Assembly: GCA_030407505.1 (NCBI GenBank)
Contig: JASDDH010000009.1
Span: 12,948 to 76,947 of the forward strand
Direction of reading: 5' to 3'
Origin: Planococcus sp. APC 4015
Lineage (GTDB): Bacteria; Actinomycetota; Actinomycetes; Actinomycetales; Microbacteriaceae
Length of the DNA stretch: 64,000 bases
Part shown: positions 42,882-52,229 of the stretch, in pieces
Layout: each line of letters opens with the position of its first letter
Position numbering within the stretch: the first letter of the stretch is position 1
Translations under genes and position numbers: made by a program
The notes under the pieces: generated by a model
Told to the model about the DNA's origin: nothing
Seen by the model: only the letters and a program-made list of their open reading frames with translations
Database searches by the model: none

Positions 42882-43790
42882 TCAGTCCGCGGCGGGAACG
42901 GCCGCTGCGACGGCATCCTGCACCGTCTTGTGACGGAATTCGAACCCGGATGCCGTCAGCACCTCCGGAACGATGTGCGCGTCGACCGTGAGCAGCGCCT
43001 CGGTGGCGTCGGACCCGAGTGCGAGCTTCATCCCCCACACCGGTGCGCGCACGAGGAACGGGCGATTCATCCGCACAGCGAGGGCGAAGCCGAGGTCGTT
43101 CGCCGTGGCCCTCGTCGGTCCCGTGAGGTTGACCGGGCCGGTCAGGCGCTCGTCGATCACGTGGCGGATCGCCCGCACCTCGTCCTCGAGCGAGATCCAC
43201 GGCCACACCTGGCTGCCGCGTCCGATGGGTCCGCTGACGCCGAGTCTGGTGAGCAGCAGCAGAGGCTTCAGTACGCCGTCGCGGTGCACGATCGGGGCTG
43301 TGCGCAGGGTGGCGACCCGCGCGGCGTCGCCGGCCGCATACGCGGCGGACTCCCATTCGCCGCAGAGATCGGCCAGGAACGAGTCCCCCCGCGGCGATTG
43401 CTCGGTCAGCACCTCACCCGGCGCGGAGCCGTACCAGCCGACCGCCGACGACGACACGAACTGCGGAGCGTCGGACCCGAGTTCGCGCACCGCGCGCGCG
43501 AGGGCACGGGTCGGCATGATGCGCGACCACAGCAGCGTGCTCTTGTAGCGGCGAGTCCACGGGAACTTGCCGATGGTCGCCCCGTTGAGACCGACGACGG
43601 CGTCAGCGCCCTCGAGCACGCGCGGATCGAGCGGAACGGCATCCGTCAGCCATTCGACTTCGTCGGGGGCCTGCGCCGTGTGCCGGACGAGCCGCACGAC
43701 CTCCACGCCGTCGGAGCGCAGACTCGCGATGAGCGCCTCGCCGATCAGCCCCGAGGCGCCGGCGACGATGACCTTGCGGGACTCAGGCAA
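42882..43790 (-). CDS. TIGR01777 family epimerase-like oxidoreductase
   Basis: A 302-residue extended SDR. VIVAGASGLIGEALIASL is the NAD(P) loop. FVSSSAVGWYGSAPGEVLTE holds the Ser and Tyr, but the Tyr sits in WYG as in this family. The C-terminal VPAPVWGMKLALGS-like segment (reads VRAPVWGMKLALGSDATEAL) is characteristic. The family, sometimes called SulA-like, has no agreed substrate. It overlaps the upstream osmC-type gene by eight bases. Confidence 0.9.
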   Translation of the reverse strand: MPESRKVIVAGASGLIGEALIASLRSDGVEVVRLVRHTAQAPDEVEWLTDAVPLDPRVLEGADAVVGLNGATIGKFPWTRRYKSTLLWSRIMPTRALARAVRELGSDAPQFVSSSAVGWYGSAPGEVLTEQSPRGDSFLADLCGEWESAAYAAGDAARVATLRTAPIVHRDGVLKPLLLLTRLGVSGPIGRGSQVWPWISLEDEVRAIRHVIDERLTGPVNLTGPTRATANDLGFALAVRMNRPFLVRAPVWGMKLALGSDATEALLTVDAHIVPEVLTASGFEFRHKTVQDAVAAAVPAAD

Positions 43791-44208
43791 GCGTGGCCTC
43801 GAGCGTGATCTCGATGCCCGCGAGCGCCTGCGAGACCGGGCAGCCGACCTTGGCGCCCTGCGCGATGCGCTCGAACTCCTCGGCGTCGAGACCGGGCACG
43901 ACCGCGTTGACGTTCAGGTGGCTTCCGGTGATCCCGGTGCCGGGCTGGAAGGTGACGGATGCCGTCGTGTCGATCGACTCGGGCGGGGTGCCGTTCTCGG
44001 CGAGGGCGTGCGAGAGGGCCATGCTGAAGCATGACGAGTGCGCCGCGGCGATGAGCTCTTCGGGTGTCGTGACCGACGCCGAGCCCTCGCTCCGGGCCTT
44101 CCAGTTGATGTCGAACGGGCCGAGCCCGGAGGAGACGAACGAGACGTCGCCCGATCCCTCGAACAGGCTGCCCTTCCAGGCGGTGCTGGCTTCGCTCGTG
44201 ACGGTCAT
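43783..44208 (-). CDS. OsmC family peroxiredoxin
   Basis: A 141-residue OsmC/Ohr protein. The two redox cysteines are in AAHSSCFSMAL (near residue 60) and GCPVSQAL (near 122), the usual spacing. It reduces organic hydroperoxides. LEGSGDVSF-type N-terminal segment (SLFEGSGDVSF) and TPEELIAAAHSSC are typical of OsmC rather than Ohr. GGAGG precedes the ATG. Co-transcribed with the TIGR01777 gene by overlap. Confidence 0.92.
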   Translation of the reverse strand: MTVTSEASTAWKGSLFEGSGDVSFVSSGLGPFDINWKARSEGSASVTTPEELIAAAHSSCFSMALSHALAENGTPPESIDTTASVTFQPGTGITGSHLNVNAVVPGLDAEEFERIAQGAKVGCPVSQALAGIEITLEATLA

Positions 44209-44300
44209 GGGGGCCTCCTGATCGACGCGCGCCCGCGCTCGGACGCCTCGCGGTCAGCCTAACCGCGCACGCCGCGTGAGCGCGATGGGTTGACAGCGGG

Positions 44301-44864
44301 TCAGGCGGTGGTGGGCCGGGCGCGACCCAGGATGCCCGCGCGCTGGAGCAGCAGGTACATCATGCAGCCGAGGCACACGCCGAAGGCTGCGTTGAGGAAC
44401 GCCGCGACGAACGCGACAGCCGCGGCGACGACGACCGCGCCCGCAACGCCCACGATGTGGAGCACGATCCCGATCGTGACGACGAACAGCCCCACGCCCT
44501 GGGCGAAGCGGGGCGGGCGCGGATCTTCGAGATCCACGGCGGGGGTGAGCCGGGGCTGCACGACCCTGCGGAACAGCACGCCCCAGGGAGCGGTGCGCGG
44601 CCAGACGACGGCCCACAGGAAGAGCAGCGCGACGACGAGGAGGAGAAGGAAGGCGGGATCCGTCAGGCGGAACCACACCAGCGACGCCTCGAGGGAGGAA
44701 GTCTGGTCGGGAAGCGGCTGGTAGGCGAACCACCCGAATGCCGTCGTGCGCAGCGGCGACACGACCAGGCCGACGAAGACGACCGCGAGGAGGAGGAGCG
44801 AGGTGATCCCCGCGGCGAACCGGGGGCCGCGGGGGTCGATGCCGCGCGGACGCGTCTCAGACAT
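44301..44864 (-). CDS. DUF4395 membrane protein
   Basis: A 187-residue protein with four or five membrane helices. It matches DUF4395: IDPRGPRFAAGITSL at the start, PRPPRFAQGVGLF in the middle (an internal repeat of the same motif) and FGVCLGCMMYLLL with a CxxC near the end. It overlaps the upstream thioredoxin-like gene by eight bases. DUF4395 and a membrane thioredoxin commonly occur together, suggesting a thiol or sulfur membrane function. Confidence 0.88.
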   Translation of the reverse strand: MSETRPRGIDPRGPRFAAGITSLLLLAVVFVGLVVSPLRTTAFGWFAYQPLPDQTSSLEASLVWFRLTDPAFLLLLVVALLFLWAVVWPRTAPWGVLFRRVVQPRLTPAVDLEDPRPPRFAQGVGLFVVTIGIVLHIVGVAGAVVVAAAVAFVAAFLNAAFGVCLGCMMYLLLQRAGILGRARPTTA

Positions 44865-45294
44865 CGGCTGTCGCGCCGGTCAGCCGGTGCAGTTCGAGTT
44901 CGATGACGTCGCGGTTGGCGGCGCCCCCGAACCGCGTCTGGATCACGCCGTCGCCGTCGAGGATCAGCGTCGTGGGCGTCTGCATGACGTGGAAGTGCTT
45001 GGCGATGTCCGGGCGGTGGGTCAGGTCGACGTCGAGGTGCAGGACGCCGTCGTGCGAGTCTGCGATCGCGGAGAGGGTGCGGTGCGCACCGGGGCAGCGG
45101 GCGCAGGTCTCGGTGCTGAACTGCAGCAGGGTGGCGACCTCGCCGAGCGACTCGGCTCCGAGGCGGAGGGGCTCGACCACCTCATGAGCGATGTGCCGCT
45201 GCGGTCGCGACTGCTTCCAGCGCAGGTAGACCCCGATGCCGATCGTCACCGCGAGCAGCGCGGTGATGATGAAAAGGGCGTCGACGAGGGTCAT
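44857..45294 (-). CDS. Membrane-anchored thioredoxin-like protein
   Basis: A 145-residue protein with an N-terminal helix (about 4-24) and a thioredoxin fold. The active site is TETCARCPGAHRTL, a CARC-type CxxC near residue 65, and QTPTTLILDGDG contains the cis-Pro. TATCGT on the reverse strand lies eight bases before the ATG. The active site is expected on the cytoplasmic side if the helix is N-out. It forms an operon with the DUF4395 gene. Confidence 0.85.
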   Translation of the reverse strand: MTLVDALFIITALLAVTIGIGVYLRWKQSRPQRHIAHEVVEPLRLGAESLGEVATLLQFSTETCARCPGAHRTLSAIADSHDGVLHLDVDLTHRPDIAKHFHVMQTPTTLILDGDGVIQTRFGGAANRDVIELELHRLTGATADV

Positions 45295-45390
45295 AGCCCC
45301 CCACGATAACTCTTTTCTCTTGAATGGATCCGGAATGTCGCGAAGTGACGATCCGACCGGCCACCCGGCTACGCGGGTATCGTGGCAGCC

Positions 45391-46200
45391 GTGACGACGG
45401 ACATCCCGACTCCTTACGAAGACCTGCTGCGTGACGTGCTCGCTCACGGCACGCACAAGGACGACCGCACCGGTACCGGGACGACGAGCTCGTTCGGGCG
45501 CCAGATCCGCTTCGACCTCTCCCGGGGATTCCCTCTGGTGACGACCAAGCGCGTGCACTTCAAGTCGATCGCCTACGAGCTGCTGTGGTTCCTGCGCGGC
45601 GAGTCGAACGTGGGCTGGCTGAAGGACAACGGCGTCACGATCTGGGACGAATGGGCGGATGCCGCGGGTGAACTCGGCCCCGTCTACGGAGTGCAGTGGC
45701 GCTCCTGGCCCGCACCCGGTGGCGAGAGCATCGACCAGATCTCGCAGGTCATCGAGCAGATCCGCACGAACCCCGATTCGCGTCGACTGATCGTGTCGGC
45801 GTGGAACCCCGCCGACATCCCCGACATGGCCCTCGCCCCCTGTCACGCGCTGTTCCAGTTCTACGTGGCCGACGGCAAGCTCTCGTGCCAGCTGTACCAG
45901 CGCAGCGCCGACCTCTTCCTCGGCGTCCCGTTCAACATCGCGTCCTACGCGCTGCTCACCCTGATGGTCGCCCAGCAGACCGGCCTCGAGCCCGGCGATT
46001 TCGTCTGGACCGGCGGCGACTGCCACATCTACGACAACCACCTCGATCAGGTGCGCGAACAGCTGACCCGCGACCCGTACCCGTACCCGAGCCTGCGCTT
46101 CGCGCGCAAGCCGGAATCGATCTTCGACTACGCCTACGAGGACTTCGTCGTCGAGGACTACCGGCACCACCCCGCGATCCGCGCCGCGGTCGCCGTATGA
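45391..46200 (+). CDS. thyA: Thymidylate synthase
   Basis: A 269-residue ThyA that methylates dUMP using methylenetetrahydrofolate. Motifs: [20 protein letters not shown], the catalytic Cys in [11 protein letters not shown] near residue 150, [20 protein letters not shown] and [13 protein letters not shown] 45391 is chosen as start because TATCGT (45378-45383) is 7 bases upstream and it gives the usual N-terminus; GTG 45382 would lie inside that -10. ATGA overlap with folA. Confidence 0.96.
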   Translation: MTTDIPTPYEDLLRDVLAHGTHKDDRTGTGTTSSFGRQIRFDLSRGFPLVTTKRVHFKSIAYELLWFLRGESNVGWLKDNGVTIWDEWADAAGELGPVYGVQWRSWPAPGGESIDQISQVIEQIRTNPDSRRLIVSAWNPADIPDMALAPCHALFQFYVADGKLSCQLYQRSADLFLGVPFNIASYALLTLMVAQQTGLEPGDFVWTGGDCHIYDNHLDQVREQLTRDPYPYPSLRFARKPESIFDYAYEDFVVEDYRHHPAIRAAVAV

Positions 46201-46694
46201 CCTCAGCGGTCGGCCTGGTCTGGGCCGAGGCGCACGGCGGCGTCATCGGCGCCGACGGCGGCATGCCCTGGCACGTGCCCGAAGACCTCGCGCACTTCAA
46301 GGCGGTCACGATGGGCGCTCCCGTCGTCATGGGCCGACGCACCTGGGAGTCCTTCCCCGCGCGCTTCCGGCCACTCCCGGGGCGACGGAACATCGTGGTG
46401 ACGCGCAATGCCGGGTGGTCTGACGAGGGCGCCGAGCGCGCCGGATCGCTCGACGACGCGCTCGACCTCGCCGCCGGAGGGCGGGTCTGGGTGATCGGCG
46501 GGGGAGCGCTGTTCGCCGAGGCGATCGACCGCGCCGACCTGCTCGAGGTCACCGAACTCGACCTCGCTGTCGACGGCGACACCCACGCGCCGCGCCGGGA
46601 GGGATGGACCACAGCCGAGGCGAGCCCCTGGCAGACATCGCGCACGGGCATCCGCCATCGTTTCCTCCGCCTCGTCCGGCCGGATCCCCGATGA
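46197..46694 (+). CDS. folA: Dihydrofolate reductase
   Basis: A 165-residue DHFR that regenerates tetrahydrofolate used up by Thy[21 protein letters not shown], the active-site acid in [21 protein letters not shown] and [11 protein letters not shown] are present. It overlaps thyA and the following SDR gene by four bases each, so the three are co-translated. Confidence 0.95.
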   Translation: MTSAVGLVWAEAHGGVIGADGGMPWHVPEDLAHFKAVTMGAPVVMGRRTWESFPARFRPLPGRRNIVVTRNAGWSDEGAERAGSLDDALDLAAGGRVWVIGGGALFAEAIDRADLLEVTELDLAVDGDTHAPRREGWTTAEASPWQTSRTGIRHRFLRLVRPDPR

Positions 46695-47452
46695 CCACCG
46701 CGCTGATCACCGGTGCGAGCTCGGGCATCGGCGCCGAGTACGCGCGACAGCTGGCCGCTCGCGGCGCCGACCTCGTGCTCGTCGCCCGCGATCGCGATGC
46801 GCTCGAGGCGCTCGCGGTGAACCTGCGTCGGACGCACGGAGTCTCGGTCGACGTGCTCGTGGCCGACCTTCTCGCGCCGCGCCAGCGCGAGAGGGTGCAG
46901 GAGCGGCTGGCCGACGCATCCCGCCCCGTGCAGGTGCTGGTCAACAACGCCGGCCACGGGTTGTCCTTCGCCTTCGAGCGCAACTCCGTCGACGACGAAG
47001 TACGCCACCTCGATCTGCACGTCGAGGTGCCGATGCGACTCACCCACGCCGCCCTCGGGCCGATGCTCGCGCGGGGGAGCGGCCGCATCATCAACGTCGC
47101 CTCGGTCGCGGCGTTCATCCCGCGCGGCACGTATGGAGCCGCCAAGGGCTGGGTCGTGAGCTTCAGCGGGTGGGCGAACGCCCGCTACGCGCCCCGGGGA
47201 GTCACCGTCACCGCGGTCTGCCCCGGCTTCACGCACACGAACTTCCACGAACGCGCCGGCCTGCCCCCGGGACAGGAGGGCGTCCCCTCGTGGCTGTGGC
47301 TCGACGCCCCGGCCGTCGTCGCCGAATCGCTGCGCGACGCCGCCCGCGGCCGGTCGGTCTCGATCCCGTCGCTGAGGTACAAGGCGCTCGTGGCCCTGGC
47401 CCGCTTCGCGCCCGCGTCCCTGGTCGCCCGACTGGCCGAGCGCGGCCGCTGA
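46691..47452 (+). CDS. Short-chain dehydrogenase/reductase
   Basis: A 253-residue classical SDR. ITGASSGIGAEYARQLA is the NAD(P) loop, LVNNAGHG the NNAG motif, NVASVAAFIPRGTYGAAKG the Ser-Tyr-Lys triad. The position after folA by ATGA overlap suggests a possible pterin/folate link, but sequence gives no substrate. The C-terminus (RYKALVALARF) resembles SDRs that act on lipids, so both options stay open. Confidence 0.88.
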   Translation: MTTALITGASSGIGAEYARQLAARGADLVLVARDRDALEALAVNLRRTHGVSVDVLVADLLAPRQRERVQERLADASRPVQVLVNNAGHGLSFAFERNSVDDEVRHLDLHVEVPMRLTHAALGPMLARGSGRIINVASVAAFIPRGTYGAAKGWVVSFSGWANARYAPRGVTVTAVCPGFTHTNFHERAGLPPGQEGVPSWLWLDAPAVVAESLRDAARGRSVSIPSLRYKALVALARFAPASLVARLAERGR

Positions 47453-47800
47453 TCCGTCCGCTCCGCGGAATCGACCCATACGCACGGCGCCGCGAGTGCG
47501 GTGCCCGTCTCACCGTCCTCGATCGCGGCGTCGTCGGCGCGGGGTGGCGCGGCTCCGACACCCCGTAGACGCCGGGGCCTCCATCGTGCTCGCGCGCGGA
47601 CGGCCGGGACCCACCCCGGGCTCGGTGGTGGTCGAGTCGTCGGATGGGGTGTGACAGGAGGAGAGAGGGACCGTCCTCAGCCCGGTTTCTGCGCCCTTCA
47701 TCCTGCAACTGTCCCTCCCCAGGTTCGTTGTCGACCCTGTTCTCCCCGAACGGTGGTCCGGGCCGGGGCCGGGCATCGCCCGTGGCCGACCCTGAACGGC
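47453..47800. other. 348-base gap without a recognisable gene
   Basis: Between the SDR and the AbiEi/DUF559 gene. It contains GAGGGAC and GTCCCTC (about 47664-47719) as a loose inverted pair and a less GC-rich stretch around 47690-47750 that probably holds the promoter of the next gene. No coding sequence with conserved features was seen on either strand. Confidence 0.5.
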
Positions 47801-48649
47801 ATGCGCACTTCCCAGATGACCGACCTCATGCACCGGCACGGGGGTGTCGTGCGCACCCGCGCACTCGTCGCTGCCGGCGCCCATCACCGCGACATCACCC
47901 GGGCGATCCGCGGCGAGGCCGTGCTGCGCGTCCGCGAAGGTGTGTACGCGCTGCCGTCCACGGACCCGCACGTGATGACGGCGGCCAGTCACGGCGGAGA
48001 GCTCGCATGCGTTTCGGCGCTGCGCGCGCTCGGAGTGTGGGTGCTCGATCCACCGGGACGCCCGCACGTGTGGCTGGGCACGAAGGGACGCGTACACGCC
48101 CACGGCGGATGCCGCTGCATCGACCACCATGACGCGGGGCACGCCACCTTCGGTGTGACCGGTCTCTCGCTGGCGCTCGTCCAGGCATCCAGATGCGCCG
48201 GCGAGGAGTGCTTCTTCGTCGCTTACGAGTCGGCGTGGAACAAGGGTCTGATCGACAGAGCCGAGCGTGACTGGATACGCCGAAGCGTCCCGGCCCGGTA
48301 CAAGCGACTGGTGGACCTCGCCCGTGCGGACGCCGACAGCGGTCTCGAGTCGCTGCTGCGCCTGCGGCTGAGTCGACTCGGCATCGCCCTCGACTGCCAA
48401 GTGTCGATCGCCGGAGTCGGACGCGTGGACTTCGTCGCCGCCGGGCGTCTCATCATCGAGGTGGACGGCGAGCAGAACCACGGAAGCGCCTCGCACCGGC
48501 ATAAGGACTTGGTTCGGGATGCCGCGGCCGCCGCGCTCGGCTACGCGACGCTCCGGTTCGACTATGCCCTCGTCGTGCACGATTGGCCCACCGTCGAGCG
48601 GGCGGTCCTGGCGCGGCTGCAGGCTCTTCGCGGTGCAGTCGTCGGGTGA
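47801..48649 (+). CDS. AbiEi-antitoxin-like N-terminus with DUF559 C-terminus
   Basis: A 282-residue protein. The N-terminal winged helix (MHRHGGVVRTRALVAAGAHH, then ITRAIRGEAVLRVREGVYAL) matches the AbiEi antitoxin-like domain. The C-terminal part (about 200-275) is a DUF559/Vsr-like fold with RVDFVAAGRLIIEVDGEQNH and LGYATLRFDYALV. No toxin partner gene is adjacent, so an antitoxin role is not supported by context. The gene is the intact counterpart of the broken copy at 8492-9399. Confidence 0.8.
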   Translation: MRTSQMTDLMHRHGGVVRTRALVAAGAHHRDITRAIRGEAVLRVREGVYALPSTDPHVMTAASHGGELACVSALRALGVWVLDPPGRPHVWLGTKGRVHAHGGCRCIDHHDAGHATFGVTGLSLALVQASRCAGEECFFVAYESAWNKGLIDRAERDWIRRSVPARYKRLVDLARADADSGLESLLRLRLSRLGIALDCQVSIAGVGRVDFVAAGRLIIEVDGEQNHGSASHRHKDLVRDAAAAALGYATLRFDYALVVHDWPTVERAVLARLQALRGAVVG

Positions 48650-48764
48650 GGTGTGAATGGTGTCCACTCAGAAGGACGATTCCCGGGTTCCCGGCGGCCG
48701 AGCTCCTGCAACTCGACCTCCGGCTCGAAGGGAACAGAACTCCTTATCCCGATAGCCTGAGAGC

Positions 48765-49742
48765 ATGACGCATTCGGGCAACCCTTTCGGACAGGTTCTC
48801 GTCGCGCTCGTCACTCCCATGACGGCCGACGGCGAAGTCGACTGGCCCGCGGTCGAGAAGCACATGGACGACGTCATCAGCGCCGGCGCCGACGGAATCG
48901 TCGTCACCGGCACCACCGGCGAGACCAGCACCCTCACCGACGGTGAGAAGGTGCGTCTGGTCGAGGTCGGCAAAGACGTCGCCGCAGGCCGCGCGAAGAT
49001 CATCACGGGCGGCGGATCGAACGAGACCGCCCACGCGATCGAGCTCTACAAGGTCAGCGAGAAGGCCGGCGCCGACGGCATCATGATCGTCACGCCCTAC
49101 TACAACAAGCCGACGCAAGCGGGCATCCTCACCCACTTCCGGCTCGTCGCCGACGCGACCGATCTGCCGGTCATCCTCTACGACATCCCGGGCCGCACGG
49201 GCGTGCCCATCAAGTACGAGACGATCCTGCGTCTGGCCAAGCACCCCAACATCCTCGCGATCAAGGACGCCAAGGGCGACTTCAGCGAGGTGAGCCGCGT
49301 GCTCAACCAGACCGACCTGATGTACTTCTCGGGCGACGACGCGAATGTGCTGCCGCATCTCGCGATCGGCGCTGCAGGACTCATCGGCGTGACGGCGAAC
49401 GTGGCCGCCCAGCCGTACCGTGCGATCGTGGATGCCGTCAACGCCGGCGACCTCGCCAAGGCGACCGCCGCGCACAGGCAGCTCGAGCCGCTCGTGCGCG
49501 CCGTGATGACCCACGTCCCCGGAACGGTCGCGGCCAAGTACATCCTGCACGGGCTCGGTCGCATCGGAAGCCCGCGCGTGCGACTGCCGCTGGTCGGACC
49601 CGAAGAGTGGGAGGCCGCGATGATCGAAGACGAGCTCGCCCTCGTGCGCGGCGTCCCCGGTGCCGATTTCTCCAACTTCCGCCCCGACCGCAACGCCGCC
49701 GCCGGCGGAGCGTTGCCGAAGGTCTCGGGCACGACGCGATAA
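48765..49742 (+). CDS. dapA: 4-hydroxy-tetrahydrodipicolinate synthase
   Basis: A 325-residue DapA that condenses pyruvate and aspartate semialdehyde. VVTGTTGETSTL, PYYNKPTQAGI, the Tyr of LYDIPGRTG (near 140) and the Schiff-base Lys in AIKDAKGD (near 167) are all there. TAGCCT lies six bases before the ATG (leaderless). It is followed after 57 bases by RNase J, an arrangement common in actinobacteria. Confidence 0.96.
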   Translation: MTHSGNPFGQVLVALVTPMTADGEVDWPAVEKHMDDVISAGADGIVVTGTTGETSTLTDGEKVRLVEVGKDVAAGRAKIITGGGSNETAHAIELYKVSEKAGADGIMIVTPYYNKPTQAGILTHFRLVADATDLPVILYDIPGRTGVPIKYETILRLAKHPNILAIKDAKGDFSEVSRVLNQTDLMYFSGDDANVLPHLAIGAAGLIGVTANVAAQPYRAIVDAVNAGDLAKATAAHRQLEPLVRAVMTHVPGTVAAKYILHGLGRIGSPRVRLPLVGPEEWEAAMIEDELALVRGVPGADFSNFRPDRNAAAGGALPKVSGTTR

Positions 49743-49799
49743 GGACGCCGCAGGACGCGGCGAGGAACCGGATGCCACGGCATCCCGAGGAGGCCACTG

Positions 49800-51476
49800 A
49801 TGCCCATTGATCTGTACGACCCGCCCGCTCTCGAGAAGGGCACCCTCCGGGTGACGCCGATCGGCGGACTCGGCGAGATCGGCCGCAACATGACGGTCTT
49901 CGAGTACGAGGGCAAGCTGCTGATCGTCGACTGCGGCGTGCTGTTCCCCGAAGAGCACCAGCCAGGCGTCGACCTGATCCTGCCGGACTTCGAGCCGATC
50001 AAGAATCGGCTGGACGACGTCGTGGGCGTCGTGCTCACGCACGGCCACGAAGACCACATCGGCGCCGTGCCGTATCTGCTGCGGCTCAAGCGCGACATCC
50101 CGCTGCTCGGCTCGGGTCTGACGCTCGCGCTCACCGAGGCGAAGCTCAAGGAGCACCGCATCAAGCCCTACACCCTGACGGTGAAGGAAGGGCAGACCGA
50201 GCAGCTCGGCCCGTTCGAGCTCGAGTTCGTCGCGGTGAACCACTCGATCCCCGATGCCCTCGCCGTCGCGATCCGCACTCCGGCCGGACTCGTGCTCGCC
50301 ACCGGCGACTTCAAGATGGACCAGCTGCCGCTCGACGGGCGCCTCACCGACCTGCGCGCGTTCTCGCGCCTGGGTGAGGAAGGCGTCGACCTGTTCCTGG
50401 TCGATTCGACCAACGCCGAGGTCCCGGGCTTCACGCCTCTCGAGCGCGAGATCGGACCGGTCCTGGACCAGGTCATCGGCAAGGCTCCGCGGCGGGTGAT
50501 CGTCGCGAGCTTCTCGAGCCACGTGCACCGAGTGCAGCAGGTGCTGGATGCCGCGGCGGCCCACGGGCGTCGCGTCGCCCTGCTCGGGCGCAGCATGGTG
50601 CGCAACATGACGATCGCCGAGGACCTCGGCTATCTCACCGTGCCCGAGGGAGTCTTCATCGACTACAAGAAGGCCCGCGACCTGCCCGATGACAAGATCG
50701 TCTACATGTCGACCGGCTCGCAGGGCGAGCCCATGGCGGTGCTCAGCCGCATGGCGAACAACGACCACGAGATCGAGCCCGGTCCGGGCGACACCGTGAT
50801 CCTCGCCTCCAGCCTCATCCCCGGCAACGAGACCGCGATCTACCGCGTCATCGACGGGCTCACGAAGCTCGGCGCCAACGTCGTGCACAAGGGCAATGCC
50901 AAGGTGCACGTGTCGGGTCACGCGGCAGCGGGCGAGCTGCTCTACTGCTACAACATCCTCAAGCCCCGCAACGTGCTGCCGATCCACGGCGAGTACCGGC
51001 ACCTCATGGCGAACGCGAAGCTCGCTCAGGACACCGGCGTCGAAGCGGAGCGCACCATCCTGGGCGAGAACGGCACGGTCATCGACCTGCGCGACGGCGA
51101 CGCACGCGTGGTGGGCCAGCTCGACCTCGGCTTCGTCTACGTCGACGGTTCGACCGTGGGCGAGATCACGGATGCCGATCTCAAGGATCGGCGCATCCTC
51201 GGCGAGGAGGGCTTCATCTCGGTCATCGTCGTGGTCGACGCCTCGACCGGCAAGGTCATCTCGGGTCCCGACATCCACGCCCGCGGTTTCGCCGAGGACG
51301 ACTCCGTCTTCGACAGCGTCAAGCCCAAGATCGCGGCCGCGCTCGCCGAGGCGGCGAAAGCGGGAGTGCGCGACCAGCATGCGCTGGCGCAGGTCGTACG
51401 CCGCACGATCGGGCGGTGGGTCAACCAGTCGCTGCGCCGTCGCCCGATGATCATCCCGCTGGTCATCGAGGCGTGA
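49800..51476 (+). CDS. rnj: Ribonuclease J
   Basis: A 558-residue metallo-beta-lactamase/beta-CASP ribonuclease with 5' exonuclease and endonuclease activity. Zinc ligands are in LTHGHEDHIGAVPYLL (HxHxDH), ATGDFKMD, and HVSGHAAAGEL near residue 375; MSTGSQGEPMAVLSRM is a beta-CASP motif. It ends with the typical C-terminal domain. AGGAGG lies before the ATG. Acts in mRNA turnover together with PNPase. Confidence 0.96.
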   Translation: MPIDLYDPPALEKGTLRVTPIGGLGEIGRNMTVFEYEGKLLIVDCGVLFPEEHQPGVDLILPDFEPIKNRLDDVVGVVLTHGHEDHIGAVPYLLRLKRDIPLLGSGLTLALTEAKLKEHRIKPYTLTVKEGQTEQLGPFELEFVAVNHSIPDALAVAIRTPAGLVLATGDFKMDQLPLDGRLTDLRAFSRLGEEGVDLFLVDSTNAEVPGFTPLEREIGPVLDQVIGKAPRRVIVASFSSHVHRVQQVLDAAAAHGRRVALLGRSMVRNMTIAEDLGYLTVPEGVFIDYKKARDLPDDKIVYMSTGSQGEPMAVLSRMANNDHEIEPGPGDTVILASSLIPGNETAIYRVIDGLTKLGANVVHKGNAKVHVSGHAAAGELLYCYNILKPRNVLPIHGEYRHLMANAKLAQDTGVEAERTILGENGTVIDLRDGDARVVGQLDLGFVYVDGSTVGEITDADLKDRRILGEEGFISVIVVVDASTGKVISGPDIHARGFAEDDSVFDSVKPKIAAALAEAAKAGVRDQHALAQVVRRTIGRWVNQSLRRRPMIIPLVIEA

Positions 51477-51531
51477 GGCGGCGCCGGGCATCCGACGTCG
51501 CCGGGAGGCAGGACGGCAGTAAGATCTCGAC

Positions 51532-52026
51532 GTGCCCAGCGCCATCAGCTATCGCGCCGCCGTTCCGGCGGACGGTGCCTTCCTCGCCGACATGGTGGTG
51601 GAGGCCGCCAACTGGCGGCGAGGCGGAGTCCGCCCCCGCCACGAGGTGATGGCCGGCGCCGAGCACAGCCGCTTCGTGTCGGGCTGGATGCGACCCGGCG
51701 ACGCCGGCTTCGTGGCGCTGGATCCCCAGGGGCACCCGATCGGAGCCGCCTGGTACCGGATGCTGCCGCGCTCGGATCCCGGCTTCGCCTACGTCGGCAC
51801 GGGGGTTCCCGAGCTCATCATCGGTGTGCGGCCGATCTGGCGTGCTCACGGCGTCGGGCGTGAGCTCCTTCACCGCCTGTGCGACCAGGCCCGCGCGCAG
51901 GGCTTCGCGCGACTGAGCCTGAGCGTCGAGCGAGACAACTTCGCCCGGACGCTCTACCGGTCCGAGGGCTTCGCGGTCACCCAGAGCGGCATCGGACGCG
52001 ACACGATGGTCAAGCGCCTGCGCTGA
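51532..52026 (+). CDS. GNAT family N-acetyltransferase
   Basis: A 164-residue acetyltransferase. The acetyl-CoA loop is VRPIWRAHGVGRELLHRL near residue 100, with LSVERDNFARTLYRSEGF as the closing motif. TAAGAT lies six bases before the GTG start (leaderless). The acceptor is unknown. A GC-rich tandem repeat follows. Confidence 0.86.
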   Translation: MPSAISYRAAVPADGAFLADMVVEAANWRRGGVRPRHEVMAGAEHSRFVSGWMRPGDAGFVALDPQGHPIGAAWYRMLPRSDPGFAYVGTGVPELIIGVRPIWRAHGVGRELLHRLCDQARAQGFARLSLSVERDNFARTLYRSEGFAVTQSGIGRDTMVKRLR

Positions 52027-52074
52027 CTCGCACCGCCCGGTCGCTGCCCCGCGCCCCGCGGCGCTGGCGCTGGT

Positions 52075-52160
52075 GCTGACCCGCACCCCGCGGTCGCCGA
52101 CCCGCACCCCGCGACGCTGGCGCTGGCCCGCACCCGCGGTCGCTGGCCCGCACCCGCGGT
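52075..52160. repeat. GC-rich tandem repeat upstream of ftsK
   Basis: CGCTGGCCCGCACCCGCGGT occurs twice in perfect tandem (52121-52140, 52141-52160). Diverged units of about 20 bases (GACCCGCACCCCGCGGTCGC and similar) precede it from about 52075. The array ends in GCTGAGCCTGTCGAAGCGC. It fills most of the 52027-52229 gap. Confidence 0.75.
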
Positions 52161-52229
52161 CGCTGAGCCTGTCGAAGCGCGCCCGAGTCGCTCCCGAGAA
52201 ATGTCGGGGCCGGGTCGTACCGTGGGGGA

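Noticed and set aside
45382..45390. Earlier GTG start of thyA
   Set aside because: It lies at the end of the -10 TATCGT; GTG 45391 fits the 7-base leaderless spacing and the usual N-terminus.
47801..48649. Type IV toxin-antitoxin system
   Set aside because: The protein has an AbiEi-like N-terminus, but no AbiEii-type nucleotidyltransferase toxin gene is adjacent.
48744..51545. 933-codon reverse-strand open frame across dapA and rnj
   Set aside because: Spans two convincing forward genes and their gap; translation has no conserved features.
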